Shown in pieces: positions 23,718 to 32,145 of a stretch of DNA of 38,184 nucleotides; position 1 is the stretch's first letter; each line of letters starts with the position of its first letter. Origin of the DNA: Pseudomonadota bacterium (GTDB lineage: Bacteria > Pseudomonadota > Gammaproteobacteria > Burkholderiales > Burkholderiaceae_B); assembly GCA_023388835.1 (NCBI GenBank), contig JAEWFK010000133.1, forward strand, positions 1 to 38,184, read 5' to 3'. Position numbers and translations under genes: made by a program. The notes beneath the pieces were generated by a model. The model ran no database searches. It was not told the DNA's origin and saw only the letters and a program-made list of their open reading frames with translations.

Positions 23718-24539
23718 GTGAGTGTACACGCAGAAGTCCGACGCATCAGCGTCCCCCAATTGTCCGAATATAAAGGAAAACAGAAGATCGTCGCGTTGAC
23801 GTCCTACAGTGTCCCCTTCGCCCGATTGCTGGACGGACATCTGGACATGATATTGGTCGGCGACTCCACTGCCATGGTCGGATATGGCATGCCCGACACC
23901 TTGTCCATCACGCCGCGGATGATGACCGCTCACGCGCGCGCCGTGGTCGGCGCCACTCGACGCGTATGTGTCGTGGTCGACATGCCCTTTGGCAGTTACC
24001 AGGAATCCCCCGAACGGGCCTTTCGCCACGCTGCGCAGATGCTTTCCGGAAGCGGAGCGCAAGCCGTCAAGATAGAAGGGTCGGATGTCCTCGCCCCGAC
24101 GACGCGGTTCATGGTTGAGCGCGGCGTACCAGTACTGGCCCATGTGGGCCTGATGCCGCAGTACGTGAACGTGATGGGCGGGTTCAAAGCTCAGGGCTTC
24201 AGCGATGAAGTGGCCGAACGGATACTCCAGGATGCCATAGCGCATCAGGAAGCCGGCGCCTTTGCGGTGGTGCTGGAAGGCGTGACCGAATCCCTGGGCC
24301 GCCGGATCACGGAATCGCTCTCCATCCCCACCATCGGGATCGGTGCATCGCCCGCCTGCGACGGGCAGATACTCGTGACGGAAGATATCTTGGGCCTGAG
24401 CGGATCGCGTATTCCCAAGTTCGCGAAACAGTTCGCCGATGTGGGCGCCGTCATCAATGAGGCTGTCGCCCAATACGCCCATGATGTTCGAGACGGGAGT
24501 TTCCCCGCCCTGGAGAATTGCTTCGGCGTGAAGAAATAA
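23718..24539 (+). CDS. panB: 3-methyl-2-oxobutanoate hydroxymethyltransferase, stand-alone
   Basis: A 273-residue PanB, which transfers a hydroxymethyl group from 5,10-methylenetetrahydrofolate to 2-oxoisovalerate, making ketopantoate for pantothenate and CoA. Active-site residues are present: Asp49 (VGDS), Asp88 (VVDMPFGSYQ), Lys118 and Glu120 (AVKIEG) and Glu187 (VLEGV). The start is GTG at 23718 with GGAGG nine bases upstream. No panC follows, unlike the common panBC pair. The sequence looks more like alphaproteobacterial PanB (IGIGASPACDGQ, HVGLMPQ, VDMPFGSYQ context) than the usual betaproteobacterial type, and the VGDSTAMVGYGMPDT loop differs from the common VGDSLGMV. It may be a transferred second copy. 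It precedes a Bug receptor. Confidence 0.9.
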   Translation: MSVHAEVRRISVPQLSEYKGKQKIVALTSYSVPFARLLDGHLDMILVGDSTAMVGYGMPDTLSITPRMMTAHARAVVGATRRVCVVVDMPFGSYQESPERAFRHAAQMLSGSGAQAVKIEGSDVLAPTTRFMVERGVPVLAHVGLMPQYVNVMGGFKAQGFSDEVAERILQDAIAHQEAGAFAVVLEGVTESLGRRITESLSIPTIGIGASPACDGQILVTEDILGLSGSRIPKFAKQFADVGAVINEAVAQYAHDVRDGSFPALENCFGVKK

Positions 24540-24572
24540 GTCTTCCGTCTTAAGCCGTCCGTCCTGCACCGA

Positions 24573-24596
24573 GCAATTGAAAACAAACTCAATTGC
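24573..24596. repeat. Inverted repeat in the panB-Bug gap
   Basis: GCAATTGA (24573-24580) and TCAATTGC (24589-24596) are perfectly complementary with an 8-base A-rich spacer. No T-run follows, so it is more likely a protein-binding site or RNA hairpin than a terminator. Confidence 0.4.
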
Positions 24597-24607
24597 TGAT
24601 GAATTAC

Positions 24608-24657
24608 GTGAACCCTAAACTCTTCAAGAATCAAGCATAAGGCTTGAAGAGGTTCAC
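24608..24657. repeat. Compound hairpin upstream of the Bug gene at 24728
   Basis: GTGAAC (24608-24613) pairs with GTTCAC (24652-24657), and inside it CTCTTCAAG (24620-24628) pairs with CTTGAAGAG (24643-24651), giving a 15-bp bulged stem. It ends 70 bases before the Bug start. The lack of a following U-run argues against an intrinsic terminator; a leader structure or processing site is possible. Confidence 0.5.
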
Positions 24658-24727
24658 CTAAACCACGGTGCTCCAGGCGATCCAGCCTGATCAACGGCCC
24701 GGCAATAAGAAATACGGAGACAAAACC

Positions 24728-25696
24728 ATGCGCCATCAAATTGTTGCTGTCGCCACGTCGCTCGCGGCGCTCTTCACAGCTTCCGGGGTCAGCGCGCAAG
24801 CCGCGTATCCCGCTCAGGCGGTCCGCCTCGTTGCGCCGTATGCGCCTGGCGGCACCGTGGACATTCTTTCACGGACGCTGGGCGATCAGCTTGGCCGCGA
24901 TCTTGGCCAAAGCATTGTTGTGGAAAACCGCGGCGGGGCGGGCGGCACCATCGGCGCTGACCACGCCTCCAAGGCTCAGCCTGACGGCTATACCGTACTT
25001 TTCGGCGCTGTGCACCATGCCATCGCGCAGTCGGTCTACAAGAAGCTCAATTACGATATACGCGAAATGACGCCCGTCGGTTTCCTGGGCCGCGTAAATC
25101 ACGCGGTGATCGTGAACAAGGACCTGCCCGCAAACAATATTGCCGAGCTGATCGCTCTGCTGAAGGCCAATCCTGACAAATACAGTTATGCCACGCCGGG
25201 ATCGGGGACTATGCAGCACCTCATGACGGAATACTTCATGAGCGAGACAGGCACCCAGATGATGATGATTCCCTATCGCGGGTCGGCGCCCGCCATCGTG
25301 GATGTAATCGCGGGCAACGTGCATGTCATGTTCGAAACCATGCCTTCCGCCCTGCAACACATCAAGGCCGGCAATGTCCGGGTATTGGCGGTGACCTCAA
25401 GCACCCGCTCGCCCCACCTGCCCGACGTCCCCACTGTGGCAGAAAGCGGCGCCCCCAACTACGACGCAACCAGCTGGTATGGCATCTTTGCGCCCGCCAA
25501 CACGCCCGAACACGCAGTCAAGCGGCTCAACGAGGCCATCAATACCGCATTCGCGGACAGGGCGTTCTCGGACAAGTGGGTGGCGCTGGGCGCGGATGCT
25601 GGAGGCGGTTCACCCGATCAGCTCAAGACATTGACCTTGGATGAGGTGAACCGCTGGGCGGAAGTCGCCAAGAACGCGAACATCACGGTGCAGTAA
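24728..25696 (+). CDS. Bug/TctC-family periplasmic substrate-binding protein
   Basis: A 322-residue TctC/Bug receptor. A signal peptide covers residues 1-24 (MRHQIVAVAT, ending VSAQA). The mature start is YPAQAVRLVAPYAPGGTVD and is followed by VENRGGAGG, the typical binding-loop pattern. No TctAB transporter is adjacent. The start was placed at the ATG with CGGAG upstream instead of at earlier in-frame codons. It follows panB after a 188-bp gap with two inverted repeats, and converges on a CaiB/BaiF gene with 3 bp between stops. The ligand is unknown. Confidence 0.93.
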   Translation: MRHQIVAVATSLAALFTASGVSAQAAYPAQAVRLVAPYAPGGTVDILSRTLGDQLGRDLGQSIVVENRGGAGGTIGADHASKAQPDGYTVLFGAVHHAIAQSVYKKLNYDIREMTPVGFLGRVNHAVIVNKDLPANNIAELIALLKANPDKYSYATPGSGTMQHLMTEYFMSETGTQMMMIPYRGSAPAIVDVIAGNVHVMFETMPSALQHIKAGNVRVLAVTSSTRSPHLPDVPTVAESGAPNYDATSWYGIFAPANTPEHAVKRLNEAINTAFADRAFSDKWVALGADAGGGSPDQLKTLTLDEVNRWAEVAKNANITVQ

Positions 25697-25699
25697 ATC

Positions 25700-26932
25700 T
25701 TACTGAATCACCCCTGCCTCGCGCAGCTTCCGGAGTTCATCGCGCCCTCGCCCCAGCACGCGCTCCAGGACCAGGTCCGTGTGCTCGCCCAACCGAGGCG
25801 GCGCGATGGGTTCGCGTGGCGGGGTGCCGCGCAAATGCAGCGGTGAACGCATCAACCGCAACCGGCCATGGCGGGAGTCGGGTGTAAAGCCCACCATTCC
25901 CCGCGCCGCGATTTCGGGCGCTTCCAGCGCTTCGGGCACGCTGCGTACAGGACCGGCCGGAATTCCGGCCGCCCGTATCTTCTTTAACCAATAGTCATTG
26001 CCTTGACGGGACAGGGCCTCTTCCAAAATGGAAATCAACGAAGCGCGATTCATTACTCGGGCACGGTTGGTCCGGTAGCGGTCATCTTCTGCCAGTTCCG
26101 GCCGGCCGATCACTGCGCACAGCGCTGCGAACTGCTTGTCGTTCCCCACGGCCAGCGCAAAGCGCCCGTCGGCGGTGGAGACGATCTGATAAGGCACCAC
26201 GGTGGGATGCCCGTTGCCGTAACGGCGCGGCTCGGCGCCGGCGGCCAGGTAGCCTGAACCCACGTTCGCCAGGACGCTGACTGCACCGTCCAACAGCGAC
26301 AGATCGATCAGCTGGCCTTGGCCGGTCCGTTCGCGCGCGAACAGGGCGGCGAGTATCGCCTGTACGGCGTTCATGCCGGTGACGATATCGGTGATCGCCA
26401 CTCCCAGCTTCATGGGTTCGCCGTCTTCCGCGCCGGTGATGGACATGAGGCCGCTTTCGGCTTGAATAACGAAGTCATAACCCGGTTCGGCCGCGCGCGG
26501 TCCGGTCCGGCCGTAACCGGAGATGGAACAGTAGACGAGCCGAGGGTTCAAGGCCCGCAAACTTTCGTAGTCCAAGCCGTACTTCTTCAAGCCGCCCAGT
26601 TTGTAGTTCTCGACCAGAACATCCGCCTGAACTGCCAGCTCACGGATGAGCGCCTGCCCTGCCGGAGTGGACATATTGATGGCCAGCGATTCTTTCGAGC
26701 GATTGGCGCAAAGGAAATAGGTGGACTCGCCGTTGATCTCCGGCGGCAGCCAGCTGCGGGTATCGTCGCCGCCGCCGGGCATTTCCACTTTCCAGACTTC
26801 CGCGCCCAGATCGGCGAACGTCTGCGTGCTCCATGGCCCCGCAAGCACGCGGCTCAGATCCAGGACTTTGATGCCCTCGAGTGCGGGCATGGGGCCGGCG
26901 CTCGCCGGCGGATTAGTCGTTTCAGTCATCAT
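25700..26932 (-). CDS. CaiB/BaiF family III CoA-transferase
   Basis: A 410-residue family III CoA-transferase, which moves CoA from a donor thioester to a carboxylic acid, activating it for catabolism. Family features are LEGIKVLDLSRVLAGPW near residue 18, ADLGAEVWKVE at 40-50, and the catalytic Asp153 in PGYDFVIQAESGLM (the residue that forms an aspartyl-CoA mixed anhydride). The start ATG at 26932 overlaps the stop of the upstream acyl-CoA dehydrogenase gene by 4 bp (ATGA), so translation is coupled. It is last in a three-gene minus-strand operon. Donor and acceptor are unknown. Confidence 0.93.
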   Translation of the reverse strand: MMTETTNPPASAGPMPALEGIKVLDLSRVLAGPWSTQTFADLGAEVWKVEMPGGGDDTRSWLPPEINGESTYFLCANRSKESLAINMSTPAGQALIRELAVQADVLVENYKLGGLKKYGLDYESLRALNPRLVYCSISGYGRTGPRAAEPGYDFVIQAESGLMSITGAEDGEPMKLGVAITDIVTGMNAVQAILAALFARERTGQGQLIDLSLLDGAVSVLANVGSGYLAAGAEPRRYGNGHPTVVPYQIVSTADGRFALAVGNDKQFAALCAVIGRPELAEDDRYRTNRARVMNRASLISILEEALSRQGNDYWLKKIRAAGIPAGPVRSVPEALEAPEIAARGMVGFTPDSRHGRLRLMRSPLHLRGTPPREPIAPPRLGEHTDLVLERVLGRGRDELRKLREAGVIQ

Positions 26933-27939
26933 TGAATGCTCGCGATAACGAAGTCCAGGGCCGTTCCATCGCTGCGAAGAATCACGTCACGTCCCAGGTG
27001 GCGCGCCCACCACGCTTCAGTGCCGCCGGCGCGGCGCCATTCACGAAGCCGCCGGGTGTACAGCTGTAAATCGTACTCTTCGGTGATACCGATCGCGCCA
27101 TGCAGGGCGTGCGCGCCGTCGGCCACGGTCACGGCCGCTTCGCTGCAGCGGGCCTTCCCGATCGCCGCCAGCCGGGGGGCCGGCATGGCGCCGGACGCCT
27201 GCAGCGCAATCCGGGCCGCCATGCGCATCGCCCATACCCGCTCAGCCATGACGCTGATCTGGTTCTGCACCGCCTGGAACTGCGCGATGGGCCGGCCGAA
27301 TTGCTGGCGCTCCGCCACATGCGCAAGAGTCATGTCCAGCGCCTGGCTGGCCGCACCGGCCAACAGGGGCGCCAACGCGGCGGCCCCAAGCTGGGCCGGC
27401 GAGCAAGCCGCCTGCGCGGCTTCCGCAATGATGCGCGCGGTCTGAGGCAGGGATTCCCAATGCAGGTCGGCGCTCTGGCTGCCGCGGGTCTCATCCCCGA
27501 TTATCTTCGCGTCGGCGGTGGGCAACAAAACCCACAGCTCTCCGAACTCCGCCAGTATCCAGTCAGCCACCTTGCCGAAGGCCACCGCCTGTGCACACCA
27601 TGTACCGCTATCCGTACGCTGTGTATCCGGCCCTGCAATGGCGATCGACCCTTTAGGGGCCTGGTGTCCGAGCGCGTCCAGCCAGCCCTTGGCCATGACG
27701 GTCTGAACAAAGGGCAGCGGTAGCGCGTGCCGACCCGCCAGCATGAACGAGCCAAAGGCGTCGCTTAGCGATACGCCCGCTCCGTCCTTGTCCTCGGGCA
27801 GAAGAATATCCAGAAAACCGCTCGAGGCGATTTCCGTCCATAGCTCCGAAGCCGAGCCGCCGGCCTCGATCTCGCGAACCGTCGCCGGAGTCGCCTTTTC
27901 ACGGAACAGGCGTTCCAGTGCTTCCGTCAGCATATCCAT
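26929..27939 (-). CDS. Acyl-CoA dehydrogenase-like protein, small and probably non-catalytic subunit
   Basis: A 336-residue acyl-CoA dehydrogenase-fold protein. The C-terminal half is clear: VAERQQFGRPIAQFQAVQ (about 208-225) and HGAIGITEEYDLQLYTRRL. The N-terminal half lacks the FAD-binding motif SEPGSGSD that its neighbour has. The position of the usual catalytic Glu in the final helix (EGT) is Gly305 (AGGT), and no Glu appears at the alternative position used by isovaleryl-CoA dehydrogenase. It is therefore probably the structural partner of the adjacent larger protein, as in the two-gene acyl-CoA dehydrogenases of actinobacteria. ATG at 27939 follows AGGAG; the longer frame to 28077 overlaps the neighbour. 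Confidence 0.85.
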   Translation of the reverse strand: MDMLTEALERLFREKATPATVREIEAGGSASELWTEIASSGFLDILLPEDKDGAGVSLSDAFGSFMLAGRHALPLPFVQTVMAKGWLDALGHQAPKGSIAIAGPDTQRTDSGTWCAQAVAFGKVADWILAEFGELWVLLPTADAKIIGDETRGSQSADLHWESLPQTARIIAEAAQAACSPAQLGAAALAPLLAGAASQALDMTLAHVAERQQFGRPIAQFQAVQNQISVMAERVWAMRMAARIALQASGAMPAPRLAAIGKARCSEAAVTVADGAHALHGAIGITEEYDLQLYTRRLREWRRAGGTEAWWARHLGRDVILRSDGTALDFVIASIQ

Positions 27940-27949
27940 AAAGCGACTC

Positions 27950-29104
27950 CTATCGCAGATTGAGACCGCGGGCGATGATGCCGCGCATGATTTCGCGTGT
28001 ACCGCCACGCAGGGAGAACGAAGGGGCCAACTGCTCGAGATAGGACACGGTGCGCCGCAACTCGGGGCCGGAGGCAATGTCCGGCTCGGCGCCGATCACA
28101 TCCCCGATCCAGCGGGGGATCAGCTGTTCGATCTCGGTACCCATGTCCTTCACCAGCGATGCCTCGATGGCCGGACTTTCCCCGTGCGCGAGCTTTGCCG
28201 TGAGCGCCAGCGAAAGCGAGCGCAGGACGGTGAGCCACGAAACGACATGCCCCATGGTCTCGTAGCGCACGCTGCTGTCGGAAGCGTGATCGCGGCAATG
28301 CCGCAGCCAGCTTTCCACCAGCACCATGCTCGAATAGAGCCGCTCCGGGCCGCTGCGCTCGAAGGCCAGTTCGGCATTCACTTGCGCCCAGCCATTGCCC
28401 TCTTCGCCAATCAAGGCATCTTCCGGGCATTCCACGTTATCGAAGAAAACTTCCGAGAAGTGGGCGTCACCCGACATGTCTTCGATCGGCCGTATGGTCA
28501 CGCCGGGCAGGGACAGATCCACAATCAGCTGCGACAACCCCTTGTAGCGGTCCTGCGGTTCGCCGGAGGTGCGCACCAGGGCGATCATGTAATGCGAGTG
28601 TTGCGCATTGGTCGTCCAGATCTTGCTGCCGTTCAGCCGCCAACCGTTTGACGTACGTGTCGCACGGCTGCGTATGCTCGCCAGGTCGGAGCCCGAACCG
28701 GGCTCGCTCATTCCAATACAGAAGAACGCCTCGGCCTTGCTGATGCGCGGCAGATAGAAGTGCTTCTGAGCTTCGGTTCCGTACTTGAGAATCAGGGGGC
28801 CGCTCTGGCGGTCCGCAATCCAGTGTGCGGAAACCGGAGCTCCGGCTGCGAGCAGCTCTTCAGAAATCACGAAACGTGCGAAGGGGCCGCGCTCGGCGCC
28901 GCCGTATTCCTTGGGCAGCGTCAGGCCAAGCCAGCCCCTTTCGGCCAGTGCACGGCTGAAATCGGCATCGAGACCCATCCACGAGCGCGCGCGACGATCA
29001 GCCGGCAGGTCGAAAACGGACTCTTTCAGGAAGGTACGTACCGGCCCGCGCAAGGCCTCGTCGTCTTCAGGGATCGCTGTGAGATCCAGAACGTCTATGG
29101 TCAT
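27950..29104 (-). CDS. Acyl-CoA dehydrogenase, large and likely catalytic subunit
   Basis: A 384-residue flavoprotein of the acyl-CoA dehydrogenase family, forming a 2,3-double bond in an acyl-CoA and passing electrons to ETF. The flavin motif GMSEPGSGSD is at residues 131-140 and KIWTTNA at 161-167. The C-terminal EGT position is Gly367 (LRGGT), so the common base is missing; Glu249 in AELAFERSG corresponds to the base used by isovaleryl-CoA dehydrogenase and probably replaces it. The start is uncertain: ATG at 29104 is used, and an in-frame GTG at 29137 is the alternative; neither has a strong ribosome binding site. It begins a three-gene operon with the small partner (gap 10 bp) and a CoA-transferase. 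A shared promoter motif lies at 29160-29171. Confidence 0.88.
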   Translation of the reverse strand: MTIDVLDLTAIPEDDEALRGPVRTFLKESVFDLPADRRARSWMGLDADFSRALAERGWLGLTLPKEYGGAERGPFARFVISEELLAAGAPVSAHWIADRQSGPLILKYGTEAQKHFYLPRISKAEAFFCIGMSEPGSGSDLASIRSRATRTSNGWRLNGSKIWTTNAQHSHYMIALVRTSGEPQDRYKGLSQLIVDLSLPGVTIRPIEDMSGDAHFSEVFFDNVECPEDALIGEEGNGWAQVNAELAFERSGPERLYSSMVLVESWLRHCRDHASDSSVRYETMGHVVSWLTVLRSLSLALTAKLAHGESPAIEASLVKDMGTEIEQLIPRWIGDVIGAEPDIASGPELRRTVSYLEQLAPSFSLRGGTREIMRGIIARGLNLR

Positions 29105-29159
29105 TTGGTCATGTCCGTCGGTAAACTGAATCCGCACTATCCAATAAAAGCGACATGCG

Positions 29160-29175
29160 CGTCTAATATTATTAG
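29160..29175. promoter_or_regulatory. Shared operator site A, acyl-CoA dehydrogenase/enoyl-CoA hydratase divergent promoter
   Basis: CGTCTAATATTA at 29160-29171 is identical to sites B and C. Here it is part of a perfect odd palindrome CTAATA-T-TATTAG (29163-29175). It lies 56 bases upstream of the acyl-CoA dehydrogenase start and about 150 bases from the enoyl-CoA hydratase start. Two TCCAATAAA copies occur in the same gap at 29140-29148 and 29249-29257. Confidence 0.6.
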
Positions 29176-29320
29176 TTTCCCTCCCGATATCCGCCGCATA
29201 TCGCTACAGCCCGCTCGCCTCGCACCCATACCGAAAGCCTATCAAGAGTCCAATAAATAATATTTGTCGGAATCGGCCCGCGCCCCTATGCTCGCTGTTG
29301 ATTTACTACCCGAGGAAGAC

Positions 29321-30109
29321 ATGAGCGAAGTTCTTCATTTTGAACAGGATGAGCAAGGTATCGTCATCCTGACGATGGATTACCCCCCCACCCGTAACGC
29401 CCTTACCGGCAGCGGCCTGGTCGATGCGTTCCTGGCGGCCTTTCACCGCATTCAGACAGAACATACCGCCCGGGTCGTGATCATCACGGCCACCGGCTCG
29501 GTATTTTCCTCCGGGGGCAGCATCGATGAAATGGAACGTCAGCTACGCCCCGAATACAGTAGCGCCGATCTGCGTCACGAATATCGCGAGGGTATCCAGC
29601 GGCTGCCCTTGGCGTTGCACCAGCTCGAAGTGCCCACCATTGCCGCCATCAACGGCCACGCGATCGGCGCGGGCTTCGACCTGGCATGCATGTGCGATAT
29701 ACGTATCGCCGCCGAAGGTGCGAAGATGGCGGAAAGCTTCGTGAAACTGGGCATCGTGCCCGGGGATGGCGGCGCCTGGTTCCTGCCCCGGCTCGTCGGG
29801 CTCTCCCGCGCGGCCGAGCTGGCCTTCACCGGCGACACCTTCAGTGCGCAGGAAGCACTGGAGTGGGGCGTGGTGTCGCGCGTCGTTCCCAGCGCTACGC
29901 TCCTGGACGAAGCCCGGGCCCTGGCGGCCCGTATCGCAGCCAACCCGCCCGAGAGCGTGCGCATGGCCAAGCGTCTGATGCGCGAAGGCCAGCACACCCG
30001 TCTTGATACCCATCTTGAGCTGTGCGCCGCCTTCCAGGCGATTGCCCATAAATCGCCCCAGCACGCTCAGGCCGTTGCAGAATTCATGGCGGCAAAACGC
30101 AAGGGATAG
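29321..30109 (+). CDS. Enoyl-CoA hydratase/isomerase (crotonase) family protein with atypical active site
   Basis: A 262-residue crotonase-fold protein. The oxyanion-hole and CoA regions are recognisable: TGSVFSSGGSIDEM at 58-71 and INGHAIGAGFDLACMCD at 110-126. Ungapped alignment to rat mitochondrial enoyl-CoA hydratase from memory gives Asp120 at the Glu144 position and Phe140 at the Glu164 position; Asp149 in PGDGG is a possible substitute acid. So it may be an isomerase, hydrolase or specialised hydratase. ATG at 29321 follows GAGG; a TTG start at 29264 is possible but not supported. It is divergent from the acyl-CoA dehydrogenase operon and its stop is one base from that of the convergent Bug gene. 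Confidence 0.88.
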   Translation: MSEVLHFEQDEQGIVILTMDYPPTRNALTGSGLVDAFLAAFHRIQTEHTARVVIITATGSVFSSGGSIDEMERQLRPEYSSADLRHEYREGIQRLPLALHQLEVPTIAAINGHAIGAGFDLACMCDIRIAAEGAKMAESFVKLGIVPGDGGAWFLPRLVGLSRAAELAFTGDTFSAQEALEWGVVSRVVPSATLLDEARALAARIAANPPESVRMAKRLMREGQHTRLDTHLELCAAFQAIAHKSPQHAQAVAEFMAAKRKG

Positions 30110-30110
30110 C

Positions 30111-31082
30111 CTACTGCTGGGGGATGTTGGCCGCCCGCGCGGCGGCGCCCCAGCGTTCAATCTCACTGCGCTGGAAATCACGCAAGGCTTGCGGCCCGTC
30201 GGGGAAAGCAATCCATCGGGTGCGGTCCAGGAATTCCTGGGCCTCCGGCTCTTTATAGATCTCCACGAGATGCTTGGAGAGCAGGTCGATGATTTCCTGC
30301 GGCGTACCGGCCGGCGCGAACGCCGCCGTGAAGTTGATCATGTAGTAGTCCTTCACGCCTTTCTCTTGAAGGGTCGGGACATCAGGAACGGCCTGCACGC
30401 GCTCGTTGCTGGTGACCGCAAGAATGCGCATGGCGCCGGATTCGATGAAAGGCAGCACCGCGCCCAGATCGGCGAACACGAAGTCCACATGACCGCCCGC
30501 CAGGTCGGTCAGCGCCGGTGCAGCGCCCTTGTAGGGAATGTGTTCGGCGCGGATGCCCGCCAAGGTCAGGAAGAGTTCGGTGGCGATACGATAGGAAGCG
30601 CTGCCGGCCCCATAGTTCAACGAGCCCGCTTCCTTTTTCGAATGCTCGATCAGGTCATCTACCGTCTGGAAGGGCGAATCCGCCTTGACGGTCAACGCCA
30701 TCGGCCCATAGGCCAACTTCGCAATGGGCGCCAGTTGCTTGACCGGGTCGTAGCGAAGATCCTTGAACATCACCACATTGGTGGTGACCGGTGAGTTGCT
30801 GGCGAGCAGCAAGGTGTAGCCGTCCGGTTTGGCATTCACCACCGCTTCCGCCGCAATGAAGCTGTTCGCACCCGGGCGATTTTCTACGATGACCGGTACG
30901 CCTATACGTTCCTGCAGCTTCATCGCCGCGTAGCGCGCGTTGGTATCCGTTCCGCTGCCCGGCGGGAAGGACACAATCATCTTGATGGGCTGCTCTGGAT
31001 AGGCGGCATGCGCTGGCATGCTGGCCGCAAAGCCCGCCGCAAGCCCTGCGGCCATGATCAGGTGTAGTGTTTTTTTCAGCAT
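30111..31082 (-). CDS. Bug/TctC-family periplasmic substrate-binding protein
   Basis: A 323-residue TctC/Bug receptor with a signal peptide at residues 1-26 (MLKKTLHLIMAAG, ending MPAHA). The binding-loop region is VSFPPGSGTDTNARY, with GSGTD instead of the GGxxD of the other three receptors, followed by VENRPGANSF; this suggests a different ligand. ATG at 31082 has GGAGGAG upstream. It is divergent from a LysR gene with operator site B between them. It converges on the enoyl-CoA hydratase gene. No TctAB partner is seen. Confidence 0.93.
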   Translation of the reverse strand: MLKKTLHLIMAAGLAAGFAASMPAHAAYPEQPIKMIVSFPPGSGTDTNARYAAMKLQERIGVPVIVENRPGANSFIAAEAVVNAKPDGYTLLLASNSPVTTNVVMFKDLRYDPVKQLAPIAKLAYGPMALTVKADSPFQTVDDLIEHSKKEAGSLNYGAGSASYRIATELFLTLAGIRAEHIPYKGAAPALTDLAGGHVDFVFADLGAVLPFIESGAMRILAVTSNERVQAVPDVPTLQEKGVKDYYMINFTAAFAPAGTPQEIIDLLSKHLVEIYKEPEAQEFLDRTRWIAFPDGPQALRDFQRSEIERWGAAARAANIPQQ

Positions 31083-31178
31083 GGTTCTCCTCCGGTGCTG
31101 TCTCTGCATGAAATAGGTCGCGGGAAGGTGCCACCGCCCCGCGCGGCGCCCCTTCAGTGTTTACGATCCGGCTATAAA

Positions 31179-31194
31179 CGTCTAATATTATTTC
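31179..31194. promoter_or_regulatory. Shared operator site B, Bug/LysR divergent promoter
   Basis: CGTCTAATATTA at 31179-31190 is identical to sites A and C. It is 41 bases upstream of the LysR start at 31231 and 97 bases from the Bug start at 31082. The right half (TATTTC) is a degenerate form of the palindrome arm seen at site A. Confidence 0.6.
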
Positions 31195-31230
31195 GCTAAA
31201 CCGTGATACCTTTTTTGTATAGCCAACCGC

Positions 31231-32145
31231 ATGGACTTTCGCCATCTGCGCCAATTCGTCGTTCTTTCCGAGACCCTGAACTTCCGCAAGGCCGCAGAAA
31301 GACTGCATATGTCCCAGCCTCCCCTGTCTGTTTCGATCCGCAAGCTCGAAACCGAGTTGGGCGTGGATCTCTTCCATCGGGGGAAAGACGGTGTGCAACT
31401 GACCAAAAGCGGTGAGGCCGCCCTCGAAGAAGCCAAGCGCGCCCTCTTCCATGCCGACGAATTCGTCCATGCGGCGCGGGCTGCCGCTCGGGGCGAGCGG
31501 GGCCTGCTGCGCATCGGCTTCGTCGGCTCTGCGACTCGAAGCATACTGCCGGCCATCGTGCCGGTCTTCCGCCAACGCTACCCCGGCGTGCAACTGATAT
31601 TGCGCGAATCCCGATCGACACAGATCGTCGACGCGCTGGAAACAGGCGGGCTGGACATCGGCATTGTGCGCATACCCGTGCCAACCCGCACGGCGCTGAA
31701 AATGCAGACCTTGCAAACCGAAAGCCTGCTGCTGGCCGTACCCCGCAGCCACCGCCTCGCAAAAGCCGCCAAGGTGAGCATGGCCGATCTGGTCGAAGAA
31801 GACTTCATCTTTTATACGGAAGATGCGCCGGGTCTACGCGTGGCGGCGCTGCATGCCTGTGAAACGCATGGTTTCACCCCTCGCATCGCTCAGGAAGCCG
31901 TGCAGGTGGCCACGCTCATCAGCTTGGTGGAAGCGGGTCTTGGCATCGCGCTGCTCCCTTCAGTCAGCCGCGCGCACAGCGATCTCCTGTCCTGGAAGAA
32001 CGTCGAAGACTTTCCCGAAAGCGCCACGATCGGCATTTCGGTCGCATGGCGCCAGCAAAGCGAAACAACCACCATACGGAACTTTCAGGCAGTCGCGAAA
32101 GAAGTCTTCCCCGACGGCGCCAAGGCTTCCCCGGGCGCGTCCTGA
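31231..32145 (+). CDS. LysR-type transcriptional regulator, first of a related pair
   Basis: A 304-residue LysR regulator starting MDFRHLRQFVVLSETLNF. The DNA-binding segment is RKAAERLHMSQPPLSVSIRKLE at residues 19-40, and the effector domain includes RIGFVGSATRSILPAI. It is closely related to the convergent LysR at 32085-33020, with a nearly identical recognition helix. The last 61 bases overlap that gene's 3' end. It has no clear ribosome binding site. Operator site B lies between it and the divergent Bug gene, which is the likely target together with the rest of the island. Confidence 0.93.
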   Translation: MDFRHLRQFVVLSETLNFRKAAERLHMSQPPLSVSIRKLETELGVDLFHRGKDGVQLTKSGEAALEEAKRALFHADEFVHAARAAARGERGLLRIGFVGSATRSILPAIVPVFRQRYPGVQLILRESRSTQIVDALETGGLDIGIVRIPVPTRTALKMQTLQTESLLLAVPRSHRLAKAAKVSMADLVEEDFIFYTEDAPGLRVAALHACETHGFTPRIAQEAVQVATLISLVEAGLGIALLPSVSRAHSDLLSWKNVEDFPESATIGISVAWRQQSETTTIRNFQAVAKEVFPDGAKASPGAS

